In this document: piece after piece, positions 53,494 through 62,777 of the stretch
Numbering within the stretch: position 1 is the first letter of the stretch
Layout: each line of letters opens with the position of its first letter
Assembly: GCF_000266945.1 (NCBI RefSeq)
Contig: NC_018025.1
Coordinates: 2,852,001 to 2,916,000 of the forward strand
From: Desulfomonile tiedjei DSM 6799
Lineage (GTDB): Bacteria; Desulfobacterota; Desulfomonilia; Desulfomonilales; Desulfomonilaceae
Reading direction: 5' to 3'
DNA length: 64,000 bases
Notes under the pieces: generated by a model
Seen by the model: the letters and a program-made list of their open reading frames with translations, nothing else
What the model was told of the DNA's origin: nothing
The model's database searches: none
Program-made: the position numbers and the translations under genes

Positions 53494-53832
53494 GCTTTTA
53501 GTATAACATGCCTTTGAGGGGAATGTCCGGCAAGAACCACCGATAGAAAGGTGATCATGACGAGACGCATCTTTCTCATGGCAAAAAAGGGACTAATCTT
53601 TGACAAATACTTCAGGAATGGCAAAAAATGAGTGATGAGACTGCATACAAGCTGGAATTACGAAGAATCGCCACATTGTCCGGAATTCGGATCCCGCGAG
53701 TTCGGGAGAGAATACGAACAATATACGGCGTTCATGTGAATGAGGCAGCGGGGGCGGGAAGTTCTCCGGAAATCTTGTTAGGATGGTGACGAATTTCCCG
53801 GGAGAGCCGTATCGACCTCCCGGGATAGAGGC
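53494..53832. other. Intergenic region with a GC-rich hairpin
   Basis: This 339-base gap holds a hairpin TCCCGGGAG (53797-53805) with CTCCCGGGA (53817-53825) just after the DUF35 gene, a likely transcript end although without a T run. Nothing else is supported; a 66-codon frame here runs through the hairpin and is rejected. Confidence 0.5.
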
Positions 53833-54246
53833 TTATGCTGCGGTAAGCTGATAGCTCAAACGATCGCCTTCCAAACTGACCACCTGAAGCTTGACTTTCA
53901 TTCCTGCTTTCACCGCATCATCGGGGAGTGATTTATCCAATCTGCCGAATACTTTTATCCCGTCTGCGAATTCTGCCACACCGAGAAGATAAGGGACGTC
54001 CTTTTCGAAACCTGCGGGTGCATACATGGCTTTGGTAAAGGTGATAAGGGTACCCTCTCCGGAGATACCAAACCAATCCATGTCATTCGACAGGCATTTG
54101 TCACAATCGCTTCGCGGAGGAAAAAACTTGGCGCCGCAGCTCTTGCAAACGGTTCCGCGCAGTTCATTATTCTTGAGGAACTCGACGAATTGCTCCGCTT
54201 TGGTCACTCCGGTGAAGCTTATAATTCCGAATTGTTCGAATCCCAT
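53833..54246 (-). CDS. Zn-ribbon OB-fold (DUF35) acyl-CoA-binding partner of thiolase
   Basis: The 137-residue protein has an N-terminal zinc ribbon (CKSCGAKFFPPRSDCDKC, about 34-51) and a C-terminal OB fold (EGTLITFTKAM... to ...VKLQVVSLEGDRLSY). This family pairs with thiolase-like enzymes and helps channel acyl-CoA, as in archaeal HMG-CoA synthesis and steroid degradation. It follows the thiolase gene by 37 bases on the same strand, so the two form a complex and an operon. Confidence 0.93.
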   Translation of the reverse strand: MGFEQFGIISFTGVTKAEQFVEFLKNNELRGTVCKSCGAKFFPPRSDCDKCLSNDMDWFGISGEGTLITFTKAMYAPAGFEKDVPYLLGVAEFADGIKVFGRLDKSLPDDAVKAGMKVKLQVVSLEGDRLSYQLTAA

Positions 54247-54283
54247 TTTTCCTTTCTCTCCTTTTGCCGTGGGGGAATCTGGA

Positions 54284-55438
54284 TCATTCTACGCCGAAGA
54301 TGCTCACGTTACCGTAAATTCCCACGCCGCCAATATTGTGAACAAGCCCGATCTTTGCCCCGGGGACCTGCATCGGTCCAGCTTCATCTCTGAGTTGGAG
54401 CACGATTGTCCTGATTTGCGATCCGCCCGTTGCGCCAATGGGGTGTCCCTTGGAAAGCAGCCCCCCATCGACGTTAACCGGTATCTTTCCTTCTTTGTAC
54501 GTTTCTTTGTTTCGGATCAGTTGAGGCCCTTCACCTTGTCGAGCAAACCCGAGATCTTCATATGCCATCATTTCGGCAATGGTGAAACAATCGTGAACCT
54601 CGGCAACATTCACGTCCGACGGGCTGATGCCAGCCATTTCATAGGCGCGTTTGGCCGCGAGCTGAGCACATTTCAGTCCGCTGAAGGAATCCCTTCCGGC
54701 CATATTGATCGGTGCTGTGGCCATTCCCAAACCCTTTATCCATACGGGTTTGCTGCACAGGTCCTTGGCTTTTTCCTCGGATGCCACTATGACACAGGAA
54801 GAACCGTCCGCGTTGGCACAGCAATCCATCATTTTCAGGGGAGTAGCGATATATTTGGGTTCAAGGATTTTCTCGAGGGTCAGTGATTTTCTGAACACGG
54901 CTTTCTCGTTAATGACACCGTACGTAGATGATTTTAGTCTAATGAGCCCGAGGTCCTCTTCGGTTGTTCCGTACTTTTCAAAGTGTCCCCGCGCGTACAT
55001 TGCATAATACGCGGGCATCATGGTTCCAAAAGGAGCTTCCCACTGAATGTCCGCACCGCGACCCATTCGCTCCTGAGATTCGGCAGAGGATATTTCCGAC
55101 ATTTTCTGAAAACCCAGAACCATAACCACATCGTGAAGCCCGGATGCAACCAGCGCGTACGCTGTTCTGAGTCCGCTCGAGCTCGATGAGCAGACGCTTT
55201 CGACATAGAACGTGGGTTGAGGATTCAATCCCAGATATTCGGCCATCAGGCCGGCGGGTGTTCGCTGTTTATCGTATTCGGGTGCAGAACATATAACCGA
55301 TGCATCAATCTGCTCCGGTTTAATTCCTGCGTCACGCATTGCATCTTTGTAAGCCTCGAAGGCCAATTCGCGAATGGAGCCCGGATACGCCCTCACAAAT
55401 GCACTTTGTCCGACGCCGATCACCGCGACTTTTGCCAT
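54284..55438 (-). CDS. Thiolase-family acetyl-CoA acetyltransferase
   Basis: The 384-residue protein has the thiolase fold with the reactive Cys83 (VESVCSSSSSG), EVHDCFTIAEM, and the GHPIGATGG motif near the C-terminus. It belongs to the SCP-x/acetyl-CoA acetyltransferase-like group, which usually needs a DUF35 partner; that partner follows. It probably cleaves 3-ketoacyl-CoA in beta-oxidation or aromatic ring degradation. AGGAGG precedes the ATG. Confidence 0.93.
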   Translation of the reverse strand: MAKVAVIGVGQSAFVRAYPGSIRELAFEAYKDAMRDAGIKPEQIDASVICSAPEYDKQRTPAGLMAEYLGLNPQPTFYVESVCSSSSSGLRTAYALVASGLHDVVMVLGFQKMSEISSAESQERMGRGADIQWEAPFGTMMPAYYAMYARGHFEKYGTTEEDLGLIRLKSSTYGVINEKAVFRKSLTLEKILEPKYIATPLKMMDCCANADGSSCVIVASEEKAKDLCSKPVWIKGLGMATAPINMAGRDSFSGLKCAQLAAKRAYEMAGISPSDVNVAEVHDCFTIAEMMAYEDLGFARQGEGPQLIRNKETYKEGKIPVNVDGGLLSKGHPIGATGGSQIRTIVLQLRDEAGPMQVPGAKIGLVHNIGGVGIYGNVSIFGVE

Positions 55439-55842
55439 CTATTCCTCCTTGTCAGCAGACTGTATGCTTTTCCTGAGTCGAGATCAAAATAATATCATAG
55501 ACCGAATTTCCGATCAATGAATGTGAAGCGGTCCTTTTTTGTGGTAAATATTTTATCTGATACGTCCAGAGTGTTTGCAGAAGTTCACAATAGTGGACTC
55601 CTGACCCGACCTGGAGTTCTTTTTTTCCTCAAGAAGGACCGTACTTCGGAAGTCCTTGATCCTAGCCCCATTGTTCTGATATTTATGTTGTTTATTGGTT
55701 AGTGTGGTTCACCAGTTTTTTCCTTCGCCAACACGAAAAAAAAGTGTGATTTCAAGTTGCCGGATCCGGTGCGGTGCTCTGCATGTGCCATGCGGTTTGC
55801 ACGGGTCCATATACATGCTGCAATTAAGAAATGGAGATCAGT
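55439..55842. other. Divergent intergenic region between thiolase and 3-hydroxyacyl-CoA dehydrogenase genes
   Basis: The 404-base AT-rich gap must hold the promoters of the two divergent beta-oxidation units. I see no clear -35/-10 pair, operator or terminator, and the short frames here lack ribosome sites. Confidence 0.5.
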
Positions 55843-56700
55843 ATGGAAATCAAAAGAATCGGAGTTATAGGCGCGGGGCTCATGGGTGCAGGCATCGCTC
55901 AAGTGGCGGCCCAAAGTGGGTTCGACGTTACCCTTATGGATGTGGAGACCAGATTCCTGGACAAAGGACTATCCACTATAGAGAAAAACCTCAAGCGCAC
56001 CGTCGAGAAGGGCAAACTTAGCCAACCAGATGCGGACGCCATTCGAGGGAGGATACATGGCGTACTGTCTCTGGCCGAGGCAGCTAACGGAGTTGACGTC
56101 ATAATCGAAGCCGTCATTGAAAAAATGGCACTCAAGAAAGACGTGTACAGTGAGCTGGATCAGCATGCTCCGGCTCATGCGATCTTCGCCAGCAATACTT
56201 CCGCATTGAGTGTTACGGAAATGGCCGCAGTCACCACCAGGCCGGAAAAATTCATCGGGATGCATTTTTTCAATCCGGTGCCGGTCATGAAACTGGTGGA
56301 AGTGATTAGCGGAATAGCCACAAGCAACGAAACGGTAGCGGCGATTAAAGAGCTTTCCAACAAGATGGGAAAGACTGCCATTGAGGTGCAGGAAGCTCCT
56401 GGATTTGTCGTGAATCGTATCCTGGTGCCCATGATCACGGAGGCCATATTTGTGCTTCAGGAAGGGCTTGCCAGTGCTTCGGAAATCGATGAAGGCATGA
56501 AGCTGGGGGCGAACCATCCCATGGGACCGCTTGCTCTGGCAGATCTGGTGGGACTGGATACACTGCTTAATGTGCAACAGCACCTCTACGAAGAGTTCGG
56601 CGATCCCAAGTACAGACCGCCCGGATTGCTCAAGAAGATGGTAAGGGCAGGCAGATTGGGCCGGAAATCAGGACGAGGCTTCTACGATTACGGTTCGTAA
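55843..56700 (+). CDS. 3-hydroxyacyl-CoA (3-hydroxybutyryl-CoA) dehydrogenase
   Basis: The 285-residue protein has the NAD-binding [10 protein letters not shown] motif, [28 protein letters not shown], and the catalytic His in [17 protein letters not shown]. Length and layout match Hbd/PaaH. It oxidises 3-hydroxyacyl-CoA with NAD, or works in reverse. GGAG before the ATG at 55843 makes this start better than an in-frame ATG four codons earlier. Next to it is an acyl-CoA dehydrogenase, and opposite is a thiolase, giving three of four beta-oxidation steps; no enoyl-CoA hydratase is in the window. Confidence 0.95.
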   Translation: MEIKRIGVIGAGLMGAGIAQVAAQSGFDVTLMDVETRFLDKGLSTIEKNLKRTVEKGKLSQPDADAIRGRIHGVLSLAEAANGVDVIIEAVIEKMALKKDVYSELDQHAPAHAIFASNTSALSVTEMAAVTTRPEKFIGMHFFNPVPVMKLVEVISGIATSNETVAAIKELSNKMGKTAIEVQEAPGFVVNRILVPMITEAIFVLQEGLASASEIDEGMKLGANHPMGPLALADLVGLDTLLNVQQHLYEEFGDPKYRPPGLLKKMVRAGRLGRKSGRGFYDYGS

Positions 56701-56799
56701 AAGGACGACAGTCATTGAGATAGAAATATCTAAACTGCAGCGGCTTTCGAGTCCGGAAGAATGCCGCTCTCCCCGAGAAGGATATTAACTGGAGGAACT

Positions 56800-57972
56800 A
56801 TGCAGCAGAAGGAAAGGTTCGGGTTGACAGAAGAAGAACAGATGCTTCGGGACATGGTCCGGCGGCTTGCCAAAGAAAAGATAGCTGCTGGAGCCGAAGA
56901 ACGAGATAGGGTAGGCGAATATCCGTACGACATGCTGGAGCTTATGAAGGAAAACGGCCTCATGGGCGTCGATTTTCCCGAGAAATACGACGGCATGGAG
57001 GCAGGCCTGCTGGCCCACTGCATCGTCGTTGAGGAACTGGCGAAAGTGGACGCTTCCGTGGCTTTGATCCCGTCCTGCCAGGAACTCGGGAGTCTTCCCA
57101 TCATTCTTGCCGGAAATCATGAGCAAAAAGAGAAATACCTGAAACCTCTGTCCACAGGTGAAACGTTAGCTGCATTCGGTCTTACAGAGGCAAAAGGGGG
57201 GTCGGACGTAGCCGCTCTGAGAACTCGTGCTGTACGCAAAGGGGACAAGTACATCATTAACGGCACAAAGACTTTCATTACCAATGGTGGTGTTGCCGAC
57301 ACCTATTCCGTTTACGCGATCACCGATCCGGATTTGCCTTCTCACAAGGGAGCCAGCGTGTTCATCATGGAAAAAGGGATGCCTGGTTTCACCGTAGGCA
57401 AGAAAGAACACAAATTGGGTATTCGCTGTTCGGATACCAGGGAGTTGATTTTCGAGGACGTTGAAGTGCCCGTAGAAAACCGACTGGGGGAAGAAGGAGA
57501 AGGTTTTCACATCATGATGAAAACGCTGGATTTCTCCCGCCCGTCCGTTGCAGCTCAGGCGCTTGGTATCGCCGCCGGAGCCTTCGAGTATGCCACGCAG
57601 TACGCGAAAGAGCGGGAGACCTTCGGGAAGCCGATCATTCGGCATCAGGCTATTGCCTTCAAGCTTGCCGACATGGCCATGAAGATAACAGCAGCCCGGC
57701 AGCTTTTGTACAAAACCTGCGATCTCTTACAGGCACATGTGGGAAAGGATCTCTCCCGAGTTCCTGCCGAAATCATCCGCCATTCCTCTATGTCAAAAGC
57801 ATTCTGCTCCGACACCGCAATGGCCACGACCATTGAAGCCGTACAAGTGCTCGGCGGATACGGCTACATCTCGGAATACCCCGTTGAACGCATGATGCGG
57901 GACGCCAAGATCACCCAGATCTACGAAGGCACTAACGAGATACAGAGGATCGTGATAGCATCGACGTTGTAG
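56800..57972 (+). CDS. Acyl-CoA dehydrogenase
   Basis: The 390-residue protein has the three-domain fold and motifs FGLTEAKGGSD, TKTFITNGGVAD, KLGIRCSDT, RETFGKPI, QVLGGYGYISEYPVERMMRDAKI and the catalytic Glu376 in IYEGTNEIQR. It resembles butyryl-, glutaryl- or aromatic-pathway members. It introduces a double bond and passes electrons to ETF. GGAGG precedes the ATG at 56800. The gap to the upstream gene is 99 bases, and it ends in a terminator. Confidence 0.96.
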   Translation: MQQKERFGLTEEEQMLRDMVRRLAKEKIAAGAEERDRVGEYPYDMLELMKENGLMGVDFPEKYDGMEAGLLAHCIVVEELAKVDASVALIPSCQELGSLPIILAGNHEQKEKYLKPLSTGETLAAFGLTEAKGGSDVAALRTRAVRKGDKYIINGTKTFITNGGVADTYSVYAITDPDLPSHKGASVFIMEKGMPGFTVGKKEHKLGIRCSDTRELIFEDVEVPVENRLGEEGEGFHIMMKTLDFSRPSVAAQALGIAAGAFEYATQYAKERETFGKPIIRHQAIAFKLADMAMKITAARQLLYKTCDLLQAHVGKDLSRVPAEIIRHSSMSKAFCSDTAMATTIEAVQVLGGYGYISEYPVERMMRDAKITQIYEGTNEIQRIVIASTL

Positions 57973-57985
57973 AAAAATCTTCAAT

Positions 57986-58020
57986 GTGGGGGGCCTTACT
58001 GCCCCCCACTTCTTCACTTT
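57986..58020 (+). terminator. Intrinsic terminator after acyl-CoA dehydrogenase
   Basis: A perfect 9-bp stem GTGGGGGGC/GCCCCCCAC with a 6-base loop is followed by TTCTTCACTTT. The rest of the gap to 58244 is AT-rich and shows no other signal. Confidence 0.7.
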
Positions 58021-58244
58021 GCGATTCTTACTGCAATTCAAAATCTGAATCGCAGTGTTATATCTGCGATGCACATATTGGTAAATCGGCTGTAGGAGCT
58101 ATTGGCTCACCGGCAAACGACTAATGTGGTCTCAATTGTTTATCGCTAATAACCCTTGTCGTTTTAGCGCTCATACTTGGATGTAACCTGATCTTTTTTC
58201 CTTATTTTTCTATTTCCTTCCTTGCACACTACTTAACTCAATGC

Positions 58245-58652
58245 CTAGCAAACACCCTCACAAAGCAACTTCGATAACGCTGCTCCTTTTAATCCACCAA
58301 TTGCAGCCGCTGCAACGGTTGGTGTAATTCCAAATTTAGCTGCTATGTACGATGCCGCAGCCCCCGACGAAGCTATTGATGGTGCTAAGGCAACACAGGC
58401 AGCCGTAATAGCCGCTGACAATCCCATATTGATTGCAACACATCTAGCGCATTTCCATCGATCGAATGGGCTTTCAACACCTATGGAGGGGATTTCTCCT
58501 CCAAAAAGCTGTTTTAATTCTCTCTCATAAACCTCGTCTGGAGGAAACATAGATTCTAATTCCGACACAGCTTGGTCGAGTTCTTCCGGTTTTCCGAACG
58601 CCTGAAAAGGTCTTTCTTCCATTGTCTCCAGAAGCATTTTTCTAAAATCCAT
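58245..58652 (-). CDS. Small Cys- and Ala/Gly-rich protein, possible bacteriocin-like precursor
   Basis: The first 52 residues are charged and helical and end in LFGG, like a double-glycine leader. The rest (53-135) begins with a short hydrophilic part containing CARC and becomes a long Ala/Gly/Ile-rich hydrophobic segment (about 75-125) that ends in LLCEGVC. A Cys-x2-Cys start and a Cys-x3-Cys end around a hydrophobic core recall halocin C8-type bacteriocins. GGGAGG precedes the ATG. A trypsin-like protease gene precedes it by 97 bases on the same strand and might mature it. Both ideas are inference; it could equally be a membrane effector. Confidence 0.7.
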   Translation of the reverse strand: MDFRKMLLETMEERPFQAFGKPEELDQAVSELESMFPPDEVYERELKQLFGGEIPSIGVESPFDRWKCARCVAINMGLSAAITAACVALAPSIASSGAAASYIAAKFGITPTVAAAAIGGLKGAALSKLLCEGVC

Positions 58653-58686
58653 TTAAGAAACCTCCCGTAGAGAAAAGATTAGACTT

Positions 58687-58742
58687 AATTCGTGCAAGAC
58701 ACGAATTCTTAGTGACCCCGAATTTCTTAAAACTAAGAATTC
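58687..58742. promoter_or_regulatory. Two overlapping perfect inverted repeats between protease and small Cys-rich gene
   Basis: AATTCGTG-CAAGA-CACGAATT (58687-58707) and GAATTCTTAG...CTAAGAATTC (58703-58742) share five bases, so their hairpins exclude each other. Such overlap in a 96-base intergenic gap fits an attenuator or an mRNA processing site that sets the ratio of the two products. Confidence 0.5.
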
Positions 58743-58748
58743 TTCTAG

Positions 58749-59693
58749 TCAAAGAAACTCCTTTAATATTTCCGCTACCTTGGAACTCGAAACAGCCCAG
58801 TTGCCCTCAAGATATATCCCTCCAAAATGCAAACCGACTGCTTTTCCACTATTTATATCGAGAACAACTGATCCCGAGTTTCCTCCTAATGTTGAACAAT
58901 CATGCTTCAAAATTGAGTCTTGATCAGACAAAGAAATTTTTCCAGGAGCCAGGCGTTTCACATCATAAATACTGCCAAAAATGCGTTCCATTTCTTCAAA
59001 ATCACTTCTGCTGTCCTTAGCAGGATATCCAATTACAACAACATCTGTTCCGTTTTTGGGTGCTTTATCGGCCAATTCTATTGGAGTGAGTTTTTCATCG
59101 GAGTCAATTACTACTTGCAGCAAGGCGATATCGTAGTCATTATTAGAAACATACAAAATCTTGGAAATATCTAATTCAATTTGATCTGGAAGATTGTACT
59201 CTTCGCGCATATCTATCCAAGCCTTCATTTCACGATTTCTAAAATTTCGGCGAAAAACGAAGTCCTCACCATTTCTTACCGAGAACTCCTCGGCAATATG
59301 ACGATTTGTCACTATTATGTTCTCCGCCACAAACCAACCAGTACCTAGCCATTGATATCTCGGATGTTCTCGAAGTTCGATTCTTCCGACAGAACTGATG
59401 GCTTTTTCAATTGTGGGACGGTTTGCCTCTAATTTGGAATTCCATTCTGACGACAGAGGTAATTCATACGTGCCATGTCGTATTTTCAGAACCGGCCTCC
59501 CTACTAGAAGTACTATCTGTTCCAAAGTTAAATTTGCTGGCAATTCCTTATCAAAATCACCTCTTTTCAGCAGCTCGTAAACCTCTTCAATTTTGTTTCC
59601 AAATATCTCTTTTAGCTCTCCAGATCTGAGGCTTCTTATTATGTCATTAATCATACTCGGCTCAGCCAATATTTCACGAACTAACCTTTTCAT
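58749..59693 (-). CDS. Trypsin-like serine protease with helical N-terminus
   Basis: The N-terminal 100 residues are helical and of unknown type. The rest is a chymotrypsin-fold protease with all triad residues visible: His in NRHIAEEF, Asp in NDYDIALLQ and Ser in LGGNSGSVV. There is no clear signal peptide, so it may act in the cytoplasm, where it could cut a partner protein. It is AT-richer than its neighbours and is followed by the small Cys-rich gene, so the pair looks like an acquired cassette. Confidence 0.85.
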   Translation of the reverse strand: MKRLVREILAEPSMINDIIRSLRSGELKEIFGNKIEEVYELLKRGDFDKELPANLTLEQIVLLVGRPVLKIRHGTYELPLSSEWNSKLEANRPTIEKAISSVGRIELREHPRYQWLGTGWFVAENIIVTNRHIAEEFSVRNGEDFVFRRNFRNREMKAWIDMREEYNLPDQIELDISKILYVSNNDYDIALLQVVIDSDEKLTPIELADKAPKNGTDVVVIGYPAKDSRSDFEEMERIFGSIYDVKRLAPGKISLSDQDSILKHDCSTLGGNSGSVVLDINSGKAVGLHFGGIYLEGNWAVSSSKVAEILKEFL

Positions 59694-60930
59694 TGCAAAA
59701 ACTCCTTTCCACAGCTTTTTTGTGACAGTCTGCGTTAATCATTACACTTCTTAACAACGGCAAATCTTACAGAAAATCGAGGACCTGAAAGAATCTGTGG
59801 TTATGACAAGCTTGAACCGGATGACAAACAGATTTTGGACATTAAAAAAGATCGGCCAGTTACTCTCGCCCTAACGCCTCCCCCGACACATCATTAATCC
59901 GATACCTGCCAATATAATCTGGCTCTCAGCCACTTTCTTTGCTTCCGCTGTATACCCTCCGGAAGCAATTCGCCATTTTTCTCGATTCCTACTTCTCTTT
60001 ATTCGCTCACTTCGCCCTTAACTTTTCGTTCAAATAGGTTTTCTCAACCGCAATACTGTACGTCTTTAGCGCCCAATGATTGAAAGGGTTTCACGCTTAA
60101 CCGCTTCCCAAGACTGTCACGATCCACAACCGGATGCTTCTTCAGTCTGATTGCCTCGTTCTGTACTGACCTAAATTGTCCCTTCATATTCCCCCATCCC
60201 AAAAGGCATTTAGTTTGATTATTGCTCCTTCTTTTTCAGGACGTATAAAGACAAATTACCCGCTAACATCTGGGGCTCTGGAGACAGCGCTGTAAATAAT
60301 TTGATCGTATGGCATGGCTGATGAATATCCCCACCAAGTGAAGCATCCAACATAATTTCTTGGCCCGATCAGCGGTATTATCGAGCATCGGAGACAGCCT
60401 TTTGCAGTGTGATCAAATTCATCGCACTGCCAGGAATTAGACTTCGCAGCAAGATTTTAGCGTACACTTTTGCATAAAGAAATTAGAAGTCAATTTCTAA
60501 AATTGGGTATTGTTGGTGGTATAATTTTAGCCTCTCGCATATTTGAGACAGTCACTGATGAATACTTTGCAATACTATCTAATTTGGAATGAAGTAAACT
60601 GATTGGATAAAAGAAAGGATCGGTTTGGCGCGTATCTCAAACTATCGAGTGGATAGACAGATCAGTTCCCTTATGAATGATGATTCCACCCATTTCTGTC
60701 ACTTTTTTGCAGGACACATCCAGCCCGATAGTGAGCACCGTCCAAATTTAAACGTGTCCACCTCAGTAAATGCGTATGAACTCCGGCGGTTATCTCTGTG
60801 TGGACACCAGATACCTCTTCTGGCTATATGGGGTATTATCCAATAGAAGAAAAAGCACTGTATGATGAAGTGCGCTAAGAAATTCTGAGGGAGGGATACC
60901 CCGCAGAAGGTGTCTAGGTTGCAGTTAAAT

Positions 60931-60979
60931 GACCCCCGGCAAAGCCGGGGGCATATTCCTGTTAGCCCCTCAAAGGGGC
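60931..60979. repeat. Pair of GC-rich hairpins
   Basis: CCCCCGGC-AAA-GCCGGGGG (60933-60951) and GCCCC-TCAAA-GGGGC (60965-60979) stand close together in AT-rich DNA. Similar palindromes flank the insertion sequence near 50.8 and 52.6 kb, so they belong to a scattered genomic repeat family. Confidence 0.65.
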
Positions 60980-61019
60980 ATGTTCATGTGACAAACCGGT
61001 TGCTGTAAAATGGGGTAGG

Positions 61020-61154
61020 ATGGCGTATGAAATTGTTCGTGATAAAGAAAAACTCGCAGACGGAAAATTTGAGTGCGAATTCAAAGCAATTCTTGATGCT
61101 GACGATTCGGAATGGTGCGGATACTTCGCCCTGGAAATGCTGTGTTTTGGATGA
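61020..61154 (+). CDS. Possible 44-residue acidic protein or gene fragment
   Basis: The frame begins MAYEIVRDKEKLADGKFE and ends with a cysteine-containing helix. It looks like real protein composition, with an even spread of acidic and aromatic residues, but has only a weak ribosome site and may be the remains of a longer gene. No family recognised. Confidence 0.3.
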   Translation: MAYEIVRDKEKLADGKFECEFKAILDADDSEWCGYFALEMLCFG

Positions 61155-61404
61155 TATTTGGATTGCTCGCTTGTACGGGCACTTAGTTTGACGCTGCGAC
61201 AAACAGAGAGGCGTACATAATCGCTTCTCTGTTGTTCTTTGGCCCAGGTAAAACCGGACTCTCTAATCCCTCCTCAGAGTAAAATCTCCATGTCGCTCAG
61301 CTATGTAGAGTAAGAACACGATCTTTCCACAATGCGGTGCTTGCCCGCGAGTGCCGCTCCGTGTATGATAGCTGACTCAAAATTCGTAGAAATCCGAGAT
61401 AACC

Positions 61405-62616
61405 ATGAGCCAAAGCTGGGTACCCATATCGACCATTCTGAAGACCGCTCCCAAACTCCTGGAACGGCCTGCGTACGCGAAAAACGTGACAATGATCCAG
61501 GTGGACAAGTTCCTCCGAAACATCTTCCCCCGTGCCGAGGAAGGCACAGCTCAGCAGATCCGCCAATGCAGCATCAGAATTACGGATTTGTGCAACCTCC
61601 GATGCCACACCTGCGGGCAATGGGGAGACCACGGATTCCTCAGGTCGTGTTCCATTAAAGAATTGAGAAGCCGTGAAGTGACCCCGGAACGGTACATAGA
61701 ATTGCTCCATGACCTGAAATCCCACGGCCACACCCCGTCAGTCTATCTATGGGGTGGGGAACCCATGCTGTACAAAGGGTCCGTGGAAATCATAGAAGAA
61801 GCCGCGCGTCTTGGAATGGCACCGAGTATTGCCACAAACGGAACAGGGCTTTCGGAGCAGGCGGAGCGTCTCGTAGACGCGCCCATGTTCGTGGTGCAGA
61901 TCAGTGTGGACGGTCCGGATGCGGCAACTCACAATGCGAGTCGGCCCGGTTCCAGCCCAAGCATCGATAATTTCGCGACTATTACGCGTGCAATCGACCG
62001 CATCACGGAACTGAGAAAAGATCGGAAGCAGCGCCTGCCTCTCATTGCTGCGCTCACCACAATCAACAACGTAAACTACAATCGTCTTGTGGATATTTAT
62101 GAGGTATTCAAAGACAAGGTGGATGTGTGCGTGTTCTATCTCGCATGGTGGATTGATGAAGCATCAGCGGAAAAGCACACGAAAGATTTCGCTGAACGTT
62201 TCGGATTTCAACCTGAAAAGCATTTCGGTTGGATCGGGAGCTGGCGCCCACCGGACTATCAGGTGCTTTCGGATCAGCTAAAAAAGCTGAACGGCTATGC
62301 CGCCCGCTTTGACGGCCCTGCAGTAATCATTATGCCTCCACTCACGGAAGTCCCACAGTTGGAGCAATACTATACCGATCATGACAGCACATTCGGGTTC
62401 GATCGATGCGTTTCCATATTCAGTGCGGTGGAAATCAACTCCAACGGGGATATGTCCCCGTGCAGGGATTACCATGACTTTGTCGTGGGCAACGTGAAAG
62501 AGAACACCATAACAGAGCTGTGGAATTCCGAGCGCTATAAAGTTTTCCGGAAGAGTCTGTCAGAAAAAGGGCTCATGCCGGTGTGCACGCGATGTTGCGG
62601 ACTCATGGGGTATTGA
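61405..62616 (+). CDS. Radical SAM/SPASM-type enzyme
   Basis: The 403-residue protein has the radical SAM cluster motif C-x3-C-x2-C (Cys63, 67, 70), the GGEP motif (YLWGGEPML), and TNGTGLS after it. The C-terminus (about 330-400) has Cys in FDRCVSIFSAVEIN, MSPCRDY and PVCTRCCG, like the SPASM region that binds further 4Fe-4S clusters. SPASM enzymes modify peptides or proteins, or act on small molecules. No short peptide gene is evident nearby except the small frame just upstream at 61020. The next gene is an amidohydrolase. Confidence 0.92.
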   Translation: MSQSWVPISTILKTAPKLLERPAYAKNVTMIQVDKFLRNIFPRAEEGTAQQIRQCSIRITDLCNLRCHTCGQWGDHGFLRSCSIKELRSREVTPERYIELLHDLKSHGHTPSVYLWGGEPMLYKGSVEIIEEAARLGMAPSIATNGTGLSEQAERLVDAPMFVVQISVDGPDAATHNASRPGSSPSIDNFATITRAIDRITELRKDRKQRLPLIAALTTINNVNYNRLVDIYEVFKDKVDVCVFYLAWWIDEASAEKHTKDFAERFGFQPEKHFGWIGSWRPPDYQVLSDQLKKLNGYAARFDGPAVIIMPPLTEVPQLEQYYTDHDSTFGFDRCVSIFSAVEINSNGDMSPCRDYHDFVVGNVKENTITELWNSERYKVFRKSLSEKGLMPVCTRCCGLMGY

Positions 62617-62777
62617 TCCTCCAAGGCACCGATTATCTTGTGTTTCATTGTTTGGTCTGACTAACCGAAGCCTCGAAGGCACTATCCAATAGCAGTCGGC
62701 AGATTCTCTGTCTTTCACGCAAAGCAGCGCGATCGAGTTTGTTTTTGTATTCGCGTGTGCTGAAAGGAAATCTTTCA

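Larger units (their letters stand above)
59694..61404. other. 1.7-kb mostly non-coding, probably decayed DNA
   Basis: No convincing full gene is present. On the minus strand a 47-codon frame (60187 to 60044) and a short open piece (about 59890-59975) coding for GGYTAEAKKVAESQIILAGIG look like broken gene pieces; the latter vaguely resembles the C-terminus of S1/P1 nucleases. Stops and frame changes separate them. GC-rich hairpins lie at 60933-60979. AT content is high up to about 60.9 kb. The region follows an acquired-looking protease cassette and probably marks an insertion site. Confidence 0.5.

Noticed and set aside
53629-53828. Small plus-strand frame starting MSDETAYKLELRR
   Set aside because: It runs through the GC-rich hairpin after the DUF35 gene and has only a weak ribosome site.
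60625-60846. 73-codon plus-strand frame in the decayed region
   Set aside because: It starts at TTG without a ribosome site and has no recognisable protein pattern; probably chance.
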